Shown: positions 1 through 6,256, numbered from the stretch's first letter. The stretch: 15,875 nt of DNA from Allobosea sp. (GCA_021732895.1 JAKFWE010000046.1:1-15875); one strand, 5' to 3'. Numbers and translations are program-made. The notes: a model not told the origin generated them from the sequence alone.

Positions 1-1185
1 GGTCTCTACGCCGGCGCGCGTCACCAGATGCACGGTGTTGGCGTCGCCGCCCATCACGCCGGTTCCGCCGACATCGTTGGCGACGATCAGGTCGCAGCCC
101 TTGCGCGCGAGCTTGGCGCGGGCATGCTCGATCACCGTCTCGGTCTCGGCCGCAAAGCCGACGACCAGCGCCGGCCGGCGGCTTGCCAGCGCGGCCACGG
201 TCGCGAGGATGTCGGGGTTCTCGACCAGCGTCAGCGCCGGCGCTGCGCCGCCGCTCTTCTTCAACTTCCCCGGCGCGGCCTCAGTGACGCGCCAGTCGGC
301 GACGGCGGCGGCGAAGATCGCGATGTCGGCCGGCAGCGCGGCCTCGACGGCGGCGAGCATCGCGCGGGCGGTCTCGACGCGGACGATCTCCACCCCGGGC
401 GGGTCCGGAACCGTCACCGGCCCGCTCACCAGCGTCACGCGCGCGCCGGCGGCGGCGGCGGCGGCCGCGATGGCGTGGCCCTGCTTGCCCGACGAACGGT
501 TGGCGATGTAGCGCACCGGATCGATGGGCTCGTGCGTCGGCCCCGAGGTGACGAGCACATGCTTGCCGTCGAGCGGCCGCGCCGCGCCGCCGCCCGGCAG
601 CCGGCCGAGGAAGCCGATGGCGCGGGGTTCCCGCGTCTCGGTCGCCAGCGCCTGCTCGATCGCCGCGATGATCTCGGCCGGCTCGGCCATGCGGCCCGGC
701 CCGCTCTCGCCGCGCTCGGCCATGGCGCCGGCGTTCGGCCCGACCACGAGCACGCCGTCGGCGCGCAGCTGCGCCATGTTGCGGCGCGTCGCGGGGTGCT
801 CCCACATTTTCGGGTTCATCGCCGGCGCGATCAGCACCCGCTTGTCGGTCGCGAGCAGCGTCGTGGTGGCGAGGTCGTCGGCGAGCCCCGCCGCCATCTT
901 GGCGATGAGATCGGCGGTAGCGGGCGCGACGACGATCAGGTCGGTCGAGCGCGACAGGGCGATATGGCCGATATCGGCCTCGTCGGTCAGCGAGAACAGA
1001 TCGCTGAGGCAGCGTTCCCCCGCGATCGCGCCCACCGAGAGCGGCGTCACGAATTCGGCGCCCGACCGGGTCAGGACACAGCGGCAGGCGACGCCGCGAT
1101 CCTTCAGCCGCCTGATCAGCTCGAGGCACTTGTAGGCGGCGATGCCGCCGCCGATGATCAGCAGGATGGAGCGGGAGGCGGGCAA
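1..1185 (-). CDS. coaBC: Bifunctional phosphopantothenoylcysteine decarboxylase / phosphopantothenate-cysteine ligase (C-terminus cut by window edge)
   Basis: CoaBC makes 4'-phosphopantetheine for coenzyme A: the CoaB half ligates cysteine to phosphopantothenate and the FMN-dependent CoaC half decarboxylates the product. 395 codons are visible and the frame is still open at base 1; the family is about 400 residues, so only a short tail should be missing. The CoaC domain spans residues 1-185, with the flavin motif GGGIAAYK at 12-19, the catalytic His at 74 in DIGH, and PAMNPKMW at 121-128. The CoaB domain starts near 200, with GPTHEPIDPVRYI from 215, NRSSGKQG to 236, AAVADWR and NPDIL. The start is TTG at 1185: AGGAG lies 8 bases upstream (1198-1194), the N-terminus matches the family, and the first in-frame ATG is past residue 90. 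Residue 158, Cys in the E. coli enzyme, is Arg here. The gene is divergent from the phosphohexomutase gene. Confidence 0.95.
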   Translation of the reverse strand, partial: MPASRSILLIIGGGIAAYKCLELIRRLKDRGVACRCVLTRSGAEFVTPLSVGAIAGERCLSDLFSLTDEADIGHIALSRSTDLIVVAPATADLIAKMAAGLADDLATTTLLATDKRVLIAPAMNPKMWEHPATRRNMAQLRADGVLVVGPNAGAMAERGESGPGRMAEPAEIIAAIEQALATETREPRAIGFLGRLPGGGAARPLDGKHVLVTSGPTHEPIDPVRYIANRSSGKQGHAIAAAAAAAGARVTLVSGPVTVPDPPGVEIVRVETARAMLAAVEAALPADIAIFAAAVADWRVTEAAPGKLKKSGGAAPALTLVENPDILATVAALASRRPALVVGFAAETETVIEHARAKLARKGCDLIVANDVGGTGVMGGDANTVHLVTRAGVET

Positions 1186-1400
1186 GGCTGAGGCTCCTGG
1201 GCCGGTTCGTCCCCTGACTAGCATCGCGCGGCCGCGGCTGTCATCGGTAGATACACCGTATCGGGCGCGCCGCAGCCTTCGCCGCCGCGGAACGACGCGG
1301 CCGCCGGCGCGTTCCCAATCCGGCCCCGATCGGCTATGCCAGCGCAGCCGGCCGTCTTCGACCGCGCCGTCGCCCTCTATCCCGTCCGCCCCCGCCCGCC
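1186..1400. other. Divergent intergenic region between coaBC and the phosphohexomutase gene
   Basis: These 215 bases must hold promoters for both divergent genes, but I see no convincing -35/-10 pair on either strand. Visible elements are the AGGAG ribosome site of coaBC (1194-1198, read on minus) and a small dyad, GATAC-ACC-GTATC, at 1250-1262. The right half is C-rich and has no purine-rich ribosome site before the ATG at 1401. Confidence 0.5.
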
Positions 1401-2912
1401 ATGGATGTCCCGATGTTCCCCAAGCCGCTGCCGGAACTGTTTCCCAACACCTTCGACTACGAGTCGCTGCCGATGGTGAAGCCGACAGGCTTTCGCGAAT
1501 ACGACGCGCGCTGGTTTTTCGGCAAGGAGCTCAACCTGATGGGCGTGCAGGCGGTCGGCATGGGGCTCGGCACGCTGATCAGGCGCATGGGCGTCGCCCC
1601 CGAGATCGTCACCGGGCATGATTTCCGCGGCTATTCCTCCTCGATCAAGATGGCGCTGGTCACGGGGCTGATGGCGGCCGGCTGCAAGGTCCACGACATC
1701 GGGCTGTGCATGTCGCCGATGGCTTACTTCGCCCAGTTTTCGCTCGACGTGCCCTGCGTCGCCATGGTCACCGCCTCGCACAACGACAATGGCTGGACCG
1801 GCATCAAGATGGGCGCGCAGCGCCCCGTCACCTTCGGTCCCGACGAGATGGGCCAGTTGCGCGACATCGTGCTCGCGGGCGATTTCGAACTGCCCGGCGG
1901 CGGTTCCTATCATTTCGTGCCGGACTTCCCGGCGGTCTATTTCAGGGATCTGACCGACCGGCCGAGGATCACGCGCAAGCTGCGCGTGATCGCCGCCTGC
2001 GGCAACGGCACGGCCGGCGCCTTCGCGCCGAAAATCCTCGAGGCGGTCGGCTGCGAGGTCATCCCGATGGACGCCGAGCTCGACCACTCTTTCCCGCGCT
2101 ACAATCCCAACCCCGAAGACATGAAGATGCTCCACGCCATGGCCGACGCGGTGAAGGAGCATGGCGCCGACGTCGCGCTCGGCTTCGACGGCGACGGCGA
2201 TCGCTGCGGCGTCGTCGACAATCACGGCGAGGAGATCTTCGCCGACAAGATCGGCGTCATGCTGGCGCGCGATCTCGGCAAGCTCCATCCCGGCGCGCAA
2301 TTCGTCGTCGACGTCAAGTCGACCGGCCTGTTCGTCACCGATCCGGAATTGCAACGCCTCGGCGTCAGGACCGACTACTGGAAGACCGGCCACTCCTACA
2401 TCAAGCGGCGGGTGCGCGACCTGAACGCGCTCGCCGGCTTCGAGAAGTCGGGGCATTTCTTCTTCAACGCGCCGGTCGGGCGCGGCTATGACGACGGCGT
2501 CGTCACGGCGCTGGCGGTGATCGACATGCTCGACCGCAACCCCGGCAAGTCGATGGCGGAGCTTTACGCCGCCGTGCCGAAGACCTGGGGCACGCCGACC
2601 ATGGCGGCCAAATGCGCCGACGAGATCAAATACGGCGTCAGCGACAAGGTGACCAGGCGCATCGAGGCGATGCAGGCCGCCGGCGAGAGCATCGCCGGCC
2701 AGCCGATCCGCGACGTCGTCACGGTCAACGGCGTGCGCGTCGTCAACGCCGACGGCACCTGGGGGCTGGTCAGGGCGTCGTCGAACAAGCCCGAACTGGT
2801 GGTGGTCTGCGAGAGCCCGGTCTCGGAGGCCAGGATGCGTGAGATGTTCGCCGCGATCGACGCCGTGCTGCGCGAGAACCCCGAGGTCGGCGCCTACAAC
2901 CAGACGATCTGA
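1401..2912 (+). CDS. Phosphomannomutase/phosphoglucomutase (alpha-D-phosphohexomutase family)
   Basis: This 503-residue cytosolic enzyme interconverts hexose 1- and 6-phosphates, feeding nucleotide sugars for exopolysaccharide, LPS and glycan synthesis. All four family signatures are visible: the N-terminal FREYDARW at 31-38; the phosphoserine loop TASHN at 124-128, with Ser126 the phosphorylated residue; the Mg-binding loop DGDGDR at 263-268; the sugar-binding FEKSGH at 347-352 (commonly GEMSGH or GEKSGH); and the phosphate-binding RASSNKPE at 458-465. Length fits the bifunctional AlgC/ManB/ExoC-like group. Substrate preference cannot be read from sequence, so no symbol is given. The start is uncertain: ATG at 1401 and ATG at 1413 are both in frame and neither has a Shine-Dalgarno. 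The gene is convergent with the minor pilin genes, ending 28 bases before their stop, and a role in surface polysaccharide beside a pilus locus is only an inference. Confidence 0.93.
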   Translation: MDVPMFPKPLPELFPNTFDYESLPMVKPTGFREYDARWFFGKELNLMGVQAVGMGLGTLIRRMGVAPEIVTGHDFRGYSSSIKMALVTGLMAAGCKVHDIGLCMSPMAYFAQFSLDVPCVAMVTASHNDNGWTGIKMGAQRPVTFGPDEMGQLRDIVLAGDFELPGGGSYHFVPDFPAVYFRDLTDRPRITRKLRVIAACGNGTAGAFAPKILEAVGCEVIPMDAELDHSFPRYNPNPEDMKMLHAMADAVKEHGADVALGFDGDGDRCGVVDNHGEEIFADKIGVMLARDLGKLHPGAQFVVDVKSTGLFVTDPELQRLGVRTDYWKTGHSYIKRRVRDLNALAGFEKSGHFFFNAPVGRGYDDGVVTALAVIDMLDRNPGKSMAELYAAVPKTWGTPTMAAKCADEIKYGVSDKVTRRIEAMQAAGESIAGQPIRDVVTVNGVRVVNADGTWGLVRASSNKPELVVVCESPVSEARMREMFAAIDAVLRENPEVGAYNQTI

Positions 2913-2940
2913 TCCGCCGCGCCGATTTGACCGACGGCTC

Positions 2941-3567
2941 TCAGAAGGGCGGGCACATCGCCACGCCGGCGCGCTCGACCTGCTCGACGCTGCCGGTGCC
3001 GCCGATCTTCCCGAGGCGCGGTCGCATGTAGATGTCGCTGTTGCCGATGTCGATCGCCCCGCCGGTGATGAGATGGCCGACGGTCGGGGTGAAGGCGTAG
3101 CTCGAGCGCGCGACGATCAGCGAGGTGTTGGCGATGCGCAGGTCGTCGGGCAGCGTGACCTCCGCATTGCGCGCCAGCGGCGCGGTGTTGAGGGCTTCGC
3201 TCCAGCAGACCTTGGCGACGCGGTTGGCGTCGATGACGACGCTGGTGATGCGCATCTGCGGCGCGACGCCGGTGAACGGCGCCATCACGGTCGTGGCGGC
3301 GTTGAAGATGTTGTCGCGTTCGGCCGTGTTGATCGTGGCGGCCTGGGCCGTCAGGTCGGCGAGCGCGCGGTTGAGCTGCGTCACCTTGCGGTCGATCATG
3401 ATCCCCTGCGCCACCTCGACGATCCCGAAATAGATCGCCAGCATCGCCGGCAGGACCATGGCGAACTCGACCGCGGCGATGCCCTTGCGGTTGCGGGTGA
3501 ACCGGCGCGCCAGCCGGCGCAGGGCCGCGCGGTTGCGGACGGGCGAAAAAGCGCGCTTCCAGGTCAT
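2941..3567 (-). CDS. TadE/TadG-family minor pilin-like protein
   Basis: A 208-residue single-span membrane protein of the TadE-like group, thought to act as a minor pilin in the Flp/Tad pilus. A basic N-terminus rich in Arg is followed by a prepilin-like junction, RKGIAAVEFAMVLP at residues 27-40. Gly29 would precede the cleavage site and Glu34 sits at +5, the conserved processing position. A hydrophobic segment covers about 31-55 and the rest should be periplasmic. There are two cysteines, Cys121 and Cys205, the second only four residues from the C-terminus. It is too short to carry the von Willebrand A domain of large TadG proteins. The start follows the stop of the upstream gene by 9 bases, and its AAGG ribosome site begins in that TAA stop, so the two genes are surely co-transcribed. 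It is convergent with the phosphohexomutase gene. Confidence 0.85.
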   Translation of the reverse strand: MTWKRAFSPVRNRAALRRLARRFTRNRKGIAAVEFAMVLPAMLAIYFGIVEVAQGIMIDRKVTQLNRALADLTAQAATINTAERDNIFNAATTVMAPFTGVAPQMRITSVVIDANRVAKVCWSEALNTAPLARNAEVTLPDDLRIANTSLIVARSSYAFTPTVGHLITGGAIDIGNSDIYMRPRLGKIGGTGSVEQVERAGVAMCPPF

Positions 3568-3576
3568 CGGTTGCCC

Positions 3577-4182
3577 TTACTGTGCGGTGACGACATAGGG
3601 CTCGGTGCGGAACGTCGTCGAGGCGATGATCGCGCGCCGGTCCGAGCCCAGCGTGACGAGCGCGCTGTTCCAGCCGGTCAGCATGATCGGATATTCCAGA
3701 ACTGCCCTGACGACGACGATCTGCGCCGGCTGCGGCTGGTTGTAGCCGAAGCCCGCCGTGCTCAGCGCGCCGTTGTTGACCGGGTTGCTGGCGGCCGTGC
3801 CCGATCCGGCTCCGGCGAAGGAGGTGTAGCTGCGCACGTCGATGGTGACCTTGTCGCAATCGACCAGGATCGTGGCGTTGGCGCAGAGATCGCGCTTGAA
3901 ATCGGCCGTTGCGGTGCTGGCGTTGGCGTATTGCGCGTGCGATTCGCCGGTCAGCAGCCGGCGCGAGGTCTGCGTCACCGCATCCTCCAGCACCTGGCTG
4001 GTCCAGAACATCATCGCCGTCTCCATGATGGCGAAGATCAGCGTCAGGAAGGGGATGGCGATCATGCCGAATTCGACGGCGGTGGCCCCGCTCTCGTCGC
4101 GGCGGAAACGCGCTCCCAGCGGTGCGGTGCGCGCCTGCGGCTTTGCAGGCGAAGCCGTTTCTGGATGGTTGGAATGGGCCAT
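3577..4182 (-). CDS. TadE-family minor pilin-like protein
   Basis: A 201-residue TadE-like pseudopilin of the Tad pilus. After a 30-residue hydrophilic leader comes FRRDESGATAVEFGMIAIPF (residues 26-45), a typical TadE junction. Cleavage by the prepilin peptidase would fall after Gly32, with Glu37 at +5. The hydrophobic segment is about 34-58, and the remainder is predicted to be extracytoplasmic. A cysteine pair (Cys100 and Cys109, in DLCANATILVDC) followed by VDVRSYTSF is a pattern I recognise from alphaproteobacterial TadE proteins; a disulphide is likely but inferred. It is the first gene of a two-gene minus-strand unit. The ribosome site is weak (GGAT about 8 bases upstream). Processing by the CpaA at 5638-6150 is expected from family knowledge. 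Confidence 0.88.
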   Translation of the reverse strand: MAHSNHPETASPAKPQARTAPLGARFRRDESGATAVEFGMIAIPFLTLIFAIMETAMMFWTSQVLEDAVTQTSRRLLTGESHAQYANASTATADFKRDLCANATILVDCDKVTIDVRSYTSFAGAGSGTAASNPVNNGALSTAGFGYNQPQPAQIVVVRAVLEYPIMLTGWNSALVTLGSDRRAIIASTTFRTEPYVVTAQ

Positions 4183-4372
4183 GGCGACTATCCGATCGAT
4201 CGCGTCGGGCCGCGCCGCCTCGGCGGCAGGGCGGGAGACATGGCGAAAGCGCGCGATCGCGCCGCCGCCATCTCGCCACAGCTAGACGAAAACAATTTCC
4301 GAACCGTTAGGGACGTCGCGGGCGAGGGGAGAATGGCGTTAGCACCGCGTTCACCTTCGCCGGTCGCTCCGG
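4183..4372. other. Gap between the secretin N-domain gene and the minor pilin genes
   Basis: There are 190 bases here without a gene. A short AT-richer patch (about 4285-4312) may hold the promoter of the minor pilin pair on the minus strand, but I see no clear -35/-10 pair. Perfect palindromes GCGCGATCGCGC (4251-4262) and CGATCGATCG (4193-4202) are present; such sequences are common in GC-rich DNA. A 5-bp hairpin GCCGG-TCGCT-CCGGC (4359-4373) touches the stop codon of the upstream gene but lacks a T-tract, so termination there is doubtful. The three minus-strand genes could be one transcript. Confidence 0.4.
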
Positions 4373-4894
4373 CTATTTGTCGGAGCCGCTGGCGATCGTG
4401 TTGCGGCCCTTGATCTGCGCGCCCGTCTCCGAGAAGAAGCGGTTGGCGTCGCCGAGCTGGACCGAGGGCTGGCAGGTCGGCGTGCAGGAATAGCTTTCCC
4501 GCTCGAGCCCGCGCTGCACGATCAGGGTGGAATCGCCCGCACCCACGCGCACGAGCGATTCCGCCAGCAGGACGCCGGTCGAATCGAGCGCGATCAGGTT
4601 GGTGACGCCGAAGCTCTTGCCGGTGACGACCATGACGCCGTTCTTCTGCACCGCGACGTCGGCGATGCCGGGATTGCCGACGATGACGGTCTGCGCCTTC
4701 TCGGGCAGCTTCACGATCTTGGCGCGATCGACCATCACGCTGACGCTTTCGAGCGCGCCCGGCTGGGCCGCCGACTGCGCCGGCGCCGGGCCGCAGAGCC
4801 CGATCGTCGCGACGAGGGCCGCCATCGCGGCCGCCATGGGCGCGGCGGCGCCGGACCGGTCGCGGCGGGCTCGTGCAGTCGGGGCGATGATCAT
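4373..4894 (-). CDS. Stand-alone pilus assembly/secretin N-terminal-domain protein, exported
   Basis: A 173-residue protein made of a signal peptide and one domain resembling the N-terminal domain of CpaC-type secretins (T2SS/T3SS pilus N domain). A basic start with several Arg is followed by a hydrophobic stretch at about 20-36 and a likely signal-peptidase site after PAPAQSA. The domain follows: VDRAKIVKLPEKAQTVIVGN, then ADVAVQ, VMVVTGKSFGVTNLIALD. It parallels CpaC residues 51-104 (GRSLIVELPRDAKEVFVANP, then LFIIGIADGSTSMFVID). After it comes a Cys pair, SCTPTCQPSVQLGD, with no secretin beta domain. The in-frame reading extends up to 5098, but ATG 4894 is chosen: GAGG lies 8 bases upstream and the signal peptide starts there. 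It is divergent from pilA, so it belongs to the pilus locus. Its exact role is unknown; modulating or capping the CpaC secretin is an inference. Confidence 0.83.
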   Translation of the reverse strand: MIIAPTARARRDRSGAAAPMAAAMAALVATIGLCGPAPAQSAAQPGALESVSVMVDRAKIVKLPEKAQTVIVGNPGIADVAVQKNGVMVVTGKSFGVTNLIALDSTGVLLAESLVRVGAGDSTLIVQRGLERESYSCTPTCQPSVQLGDANRFFSETGAQIKGRNTIASGSDK

Positions 4895-5107
4895 GGCGGC
4901 CGCCTCAAGGATTCGTGTCCCCGCAGGAAAGCCGAAAATGATGAACCAAATCCTAAGGGGGCGCCTGCGCGGCGTCCGGCGGCGGGGCGCAGGCGTCAGG
5001 CGCAGCCGCCGAAAGGTCGAGCGCCTCGTGGCAGGCGCGCGGCGGCGGTGTCCAGTAGCGCAAATCATTCGTCTTGGCGCGACGCCGGCACGAATCATCT
5101 AATAATG

Positions 5108-5157
5108 ATTGTCGAAGACTGTGATTTCTACGTTATGATATCATGTAAATCGACAAT
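5108..5157. promoter_or_regulatory. Inverted repeat with nested palindrome upstream of pilA
   Basis: ATTGTCGA at 5108-5115 is repeated in inverse as TCGACAAT at 5150-5157, with 34 bases between that include the perfect palindrome ATGATATCAT (5135-5144). The right arm lies inside the CtrA-like box. A third partial copy, ATTGTCG, occurs at 5242-5248. This could be an operator for a dimeric regulator of pilA; no specific regulator can be named. Confidence 0.35.
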
Positions 5158-5161
5158 TAAC
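5146..5161 (+). promoter_or_regulatory. CtrA-like binding site upstream of pilA
   Basis: TAAATCGACAATTAAC reads TAAA-N7-TTAAC, 8 of 9 fixed bases of the CtrA consensus TTAA-N7-TTAAC. Its right half continues as TTAACCAT, a well-known CtrA half-site form. It ends 147 bases before the pilA ATG, implying a leader of roughly 100 bases if the box sits near the -35 position. CtrA activates pilA in Caulobacter; applying this here is an inference. Confidence 0.5.
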
Positions 5162-5296
5162 CATCGAAGCGATGTCATCGAATTCGAGCGAATTCTTCGT
5201 TCCGTTTAACCGATCGGCAAGAGGCTGCGGGTAATGTCCGAATTGTCGCTGACCGAAGCCGCACAGAGCGAAGGCAGCCGTCAAACCGTGGTGCAA

Positions 5297-5302
5297 AAGG
5301 AG
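5297..5302 (+). promoter_or_regulatory. Ribosome binding site fixing the pilA start
   Basis: AAGGAG, 6 bases before ATG 5309, is the best Shine-Dalgarno in the window. It excludes the upstream in-frame ATG at 5234, which lacks one, and fits the need for very high pilin translation. Confidence 0.85.
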
Positions 5303-5308
5303 ATTACC

Positions 5309-5473
5309 ATGAAGACTCTGTTCGCTCGCTTCATCAAGGACGAATCCGGCGCGACCGCCATCGAATACGGCCTGATCGCCGCCCTGATCGCCGTCGTCGC
5401 CATCGGCGCGATGACGACCGTCGGCACGAACCTGACCGCCCGCTTCAACGAAATCGCGACCGCGCTTCAGTGA
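5309..5473 (+). CDS. pilA: Flp/Fap-type major pilin
   Basis: A 54-residue precursor of the type IVb Flp pilin, the structural subunit of the Tad pilus. The leader MKTLFARFIKDESG (14 residues, basic) is followed by ATAIEYGLIAALIAVVAIGA. Cleavage after Gly14 leaves a 40-residue mature pilin with Glu at +5 and Tyr at +6, the hallmark of Flp pilins. The hydrophobic segment covers about 16-36, and the short tail NLTARFNEIATALQ is typical of the family. The start is set by the AAGGAG site. It stands alone between a 414-bp control region and a strong terminator, so it is likely transcribed as its own short, abundant message. Expected processing is by CpaA (5638-6150). I see no second Flp pilin gene in the window. 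Confidence 0.95.
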   Translation: MKTLFARFIKDESGATAIEYGLIAALIAVVAIGAMTTVGTNLTARFNEIATALQ

Positions 5474-5512
5474 TGGACGGGGTCGGCGCCGCCGATCCTC
5501 GCCAGGCTTTCC

Positions 5513-5545
5513 AACGCCCCGGCCGCGCGCCGGGGCGTTTTCTTT
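5513..5545 (+). terminator. Rho-independent terminator after pilA
   Basis: An 11-bp perfect GC-rich stem, AACGCCCCGGC (5513-5523) with GCCGGGGCGTT (5529-5539), encloses a 5-base loop CGCGC and is followed by TTCTTT. It lies 40 bases past the pilA stop and separates pilA from cpaA. Partial read-through would give excess pilin message over machinery message. Confidence 0.88.
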
Positions 5546-5637
5546 GGGCATGCGTCCATTCGCTGTCCCGGTAAGCCTTTGGTCAGCCGATTTCGCTAGT
5601 CTGCGTTGGTACCGGCTCCTCTTGGGAAGGAATCGCC

Positions 5638-6150
5638 ATGTCGCTCTCGCTGATCGCCCTTCTGGTCGTCTTTCCGGCCATCATGGCCTATGCCGCCGCG
5701 AGCGACCTGTTCACGATGACGATCTCGAACCAGCTCTGTCTCGCGCTCATCGCCACCTTCGCCGCCTGCGCCCTGCTGCTCGGCCTGCCCTGGAGCCAGA
5801 TCGGCTGGCATCTCGCATCCGGCGGCCTGATGCTGGTGCTCTGTTTCGGCCTGTTCGCGGCCGGCTGGATCGGCGGCGGCGACGCCAAGCTCGCGGCCGC
5901 CACCGCGCTCTGGTTCGGCTTCGACCAGCTCATGCCGTACCTCCTGCTTTCGGCCCTGTGCGGCGGCGTGCTGACGCTGGTCCTGCTGAAGCTGCGCGCC
6001 GGTCCCTTGCCCCGCCGCGCCGCCGGCTGGGCCTGGGCGCGGCGCCTCCACGCCGCCGATCGCGGCGTCCCCTACGGCGTGGCGCTGGCCTTCGCGGCGC
6101 TCGTGATCTTGCCCGACACGGCGATCTGGCGGGCGGCCGTCGTCGGCTGA
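5638..6150 (+). CDS. cpaA: Prepilin peptidase CpaA/TadV (A24 family)
   Basis: An inner-membrane aspartic peptidase of 170 residues that cleaves the leaders of PilA and the TadE-type pseudopilins. Two catalytic aspartates are visible: Asp23 in AYAAASDLFTMTISN (residues 17-31) and Asp82 in IGGGDAKL (78-85), matching the family's D and GxGD signatures. The sequence is almost wholly hydrophobic, with about six membrane segments, and it lacks the cytoplasmic zinc/methylase domain of long PilD enzymes, as expected for CpaA. VPYGVALAFAAL near residue 144 is also typical of the family. The ribosome site AAGGA (5627-5631) is 6 bases before the ATG. It is the first gene after the pilA terminator. A 106-base gap with its own regulatory box separates it from cpaB, so cpaA may be transcribed apart from the operon that follows. 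Confidence 0.93.
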   Translation: MSLSLIALLVVFPAIMAYAAASDLFTMTISNQLCLALIATFAACALLLGLPWSQIGWHLASGGLMLVLCFGLFAAGWIGGGDAKLAAATALWFGFDQLMPYLLLSALCGGVLTLVLLKLRAGPLPRRAAGWAWARRLHAADRGVPYGVALAFAALVILPDTAIWRAAVVG

Positions 6151-6181
6151 CGGGTCGTCGCGGACAAAAAGATACGTCCGA

Positions 6182-6197
6182 TTAACCATAAGTTGAC
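6182..6197 (+). promoter_or_regulatory. CtrA-like binding site upstream of cpaB
   Basis: TTAACCATAAGTTGAC reads TTAA-N7-TTGAC, 8 of 9 fixed bases of the CtrA consensus, and starts with the half-site TTAACCAT that also occurs in the pilA box. It ends 59 bases before the cpaB ATG. The right half, TTGAC, could double as a -35 element, but I find no good -10 at the right distance. It would place a promoter for the cpaB-to-tadC operon here. Confidence 0.55.
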
Positions 6198-6256
6198 GAT
6201 TCGGGACGCACGATCCTCGGCGAGAGCCAACCTGGTTTGGCTGAGGGTCAGTCGCC

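Larger units (their letters stand above)
4895..5308. other. Divergent control region between the secretin N-domain gene and pilA
   Basis: 414 bases without a convincing gene. The left part (4895-5085) is GC-rich and unremarkable. From about 5090 to 5220 base composition becomes clearly AT-richer than anywhere else in the window. That stretch holds a CtrA-like box (5146-5161), the inverted repeat ATTGTCGA/TCGACAAT (5108-5115/5150-5157), the palindromes ATGATATCAT (5135-5144) and TCGAATTCGA (5178-5187), and a second TTAACC (5206-5211). A weak sigma-70-like pair, TTGTCG (5109-5114) and TATGAT (5134-5139), has a long 19-base spacer. From 5222 to 5308 I see only the pilA leader. An in-frame ATG at 5234 has no ribosome site and is not taken as the pilin start. 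Confidence 0.6.

Noticed and set aside
28..1191. 387-residue plus-strand reading frame
   Set aside because: It is the antisense shadow of coaBC: Arg/Gly/Asp-rich, low complexity, no domain. The minus strand encodes clear CoaBC motifs throughout.
4895..5098. 68-residue N-terminal extension of the secretin N-domain protein
   Set aside because: The extension is Arg/Pro-rich with no signal peptide at its start; ATG 4894 has a GAGG site and begins the signal peptide.
5206..5220. Second TTAACC near pilA as a full CtrA box
   Set aside because: Read downstream it gives TTAA-N7-GCAAG, only 6 of 9 matches, and the upstream half does not match; kept only as a possible half-site.
5234..5308. Upstream ATG extending the pilin to 79 residues
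   Set aside because: It has no ribosome site and would put 25 unconserved residues before a standard 14-residue Flp leader; the AAGGAG before ATG 5309 is far better.
5141..5551. 136-residue minus-strand reading frame over pilA
   Set aside because: It is antisense to the pilA gene and its terminator, has no recognisable domain, and its 5' part is the terminator stem.
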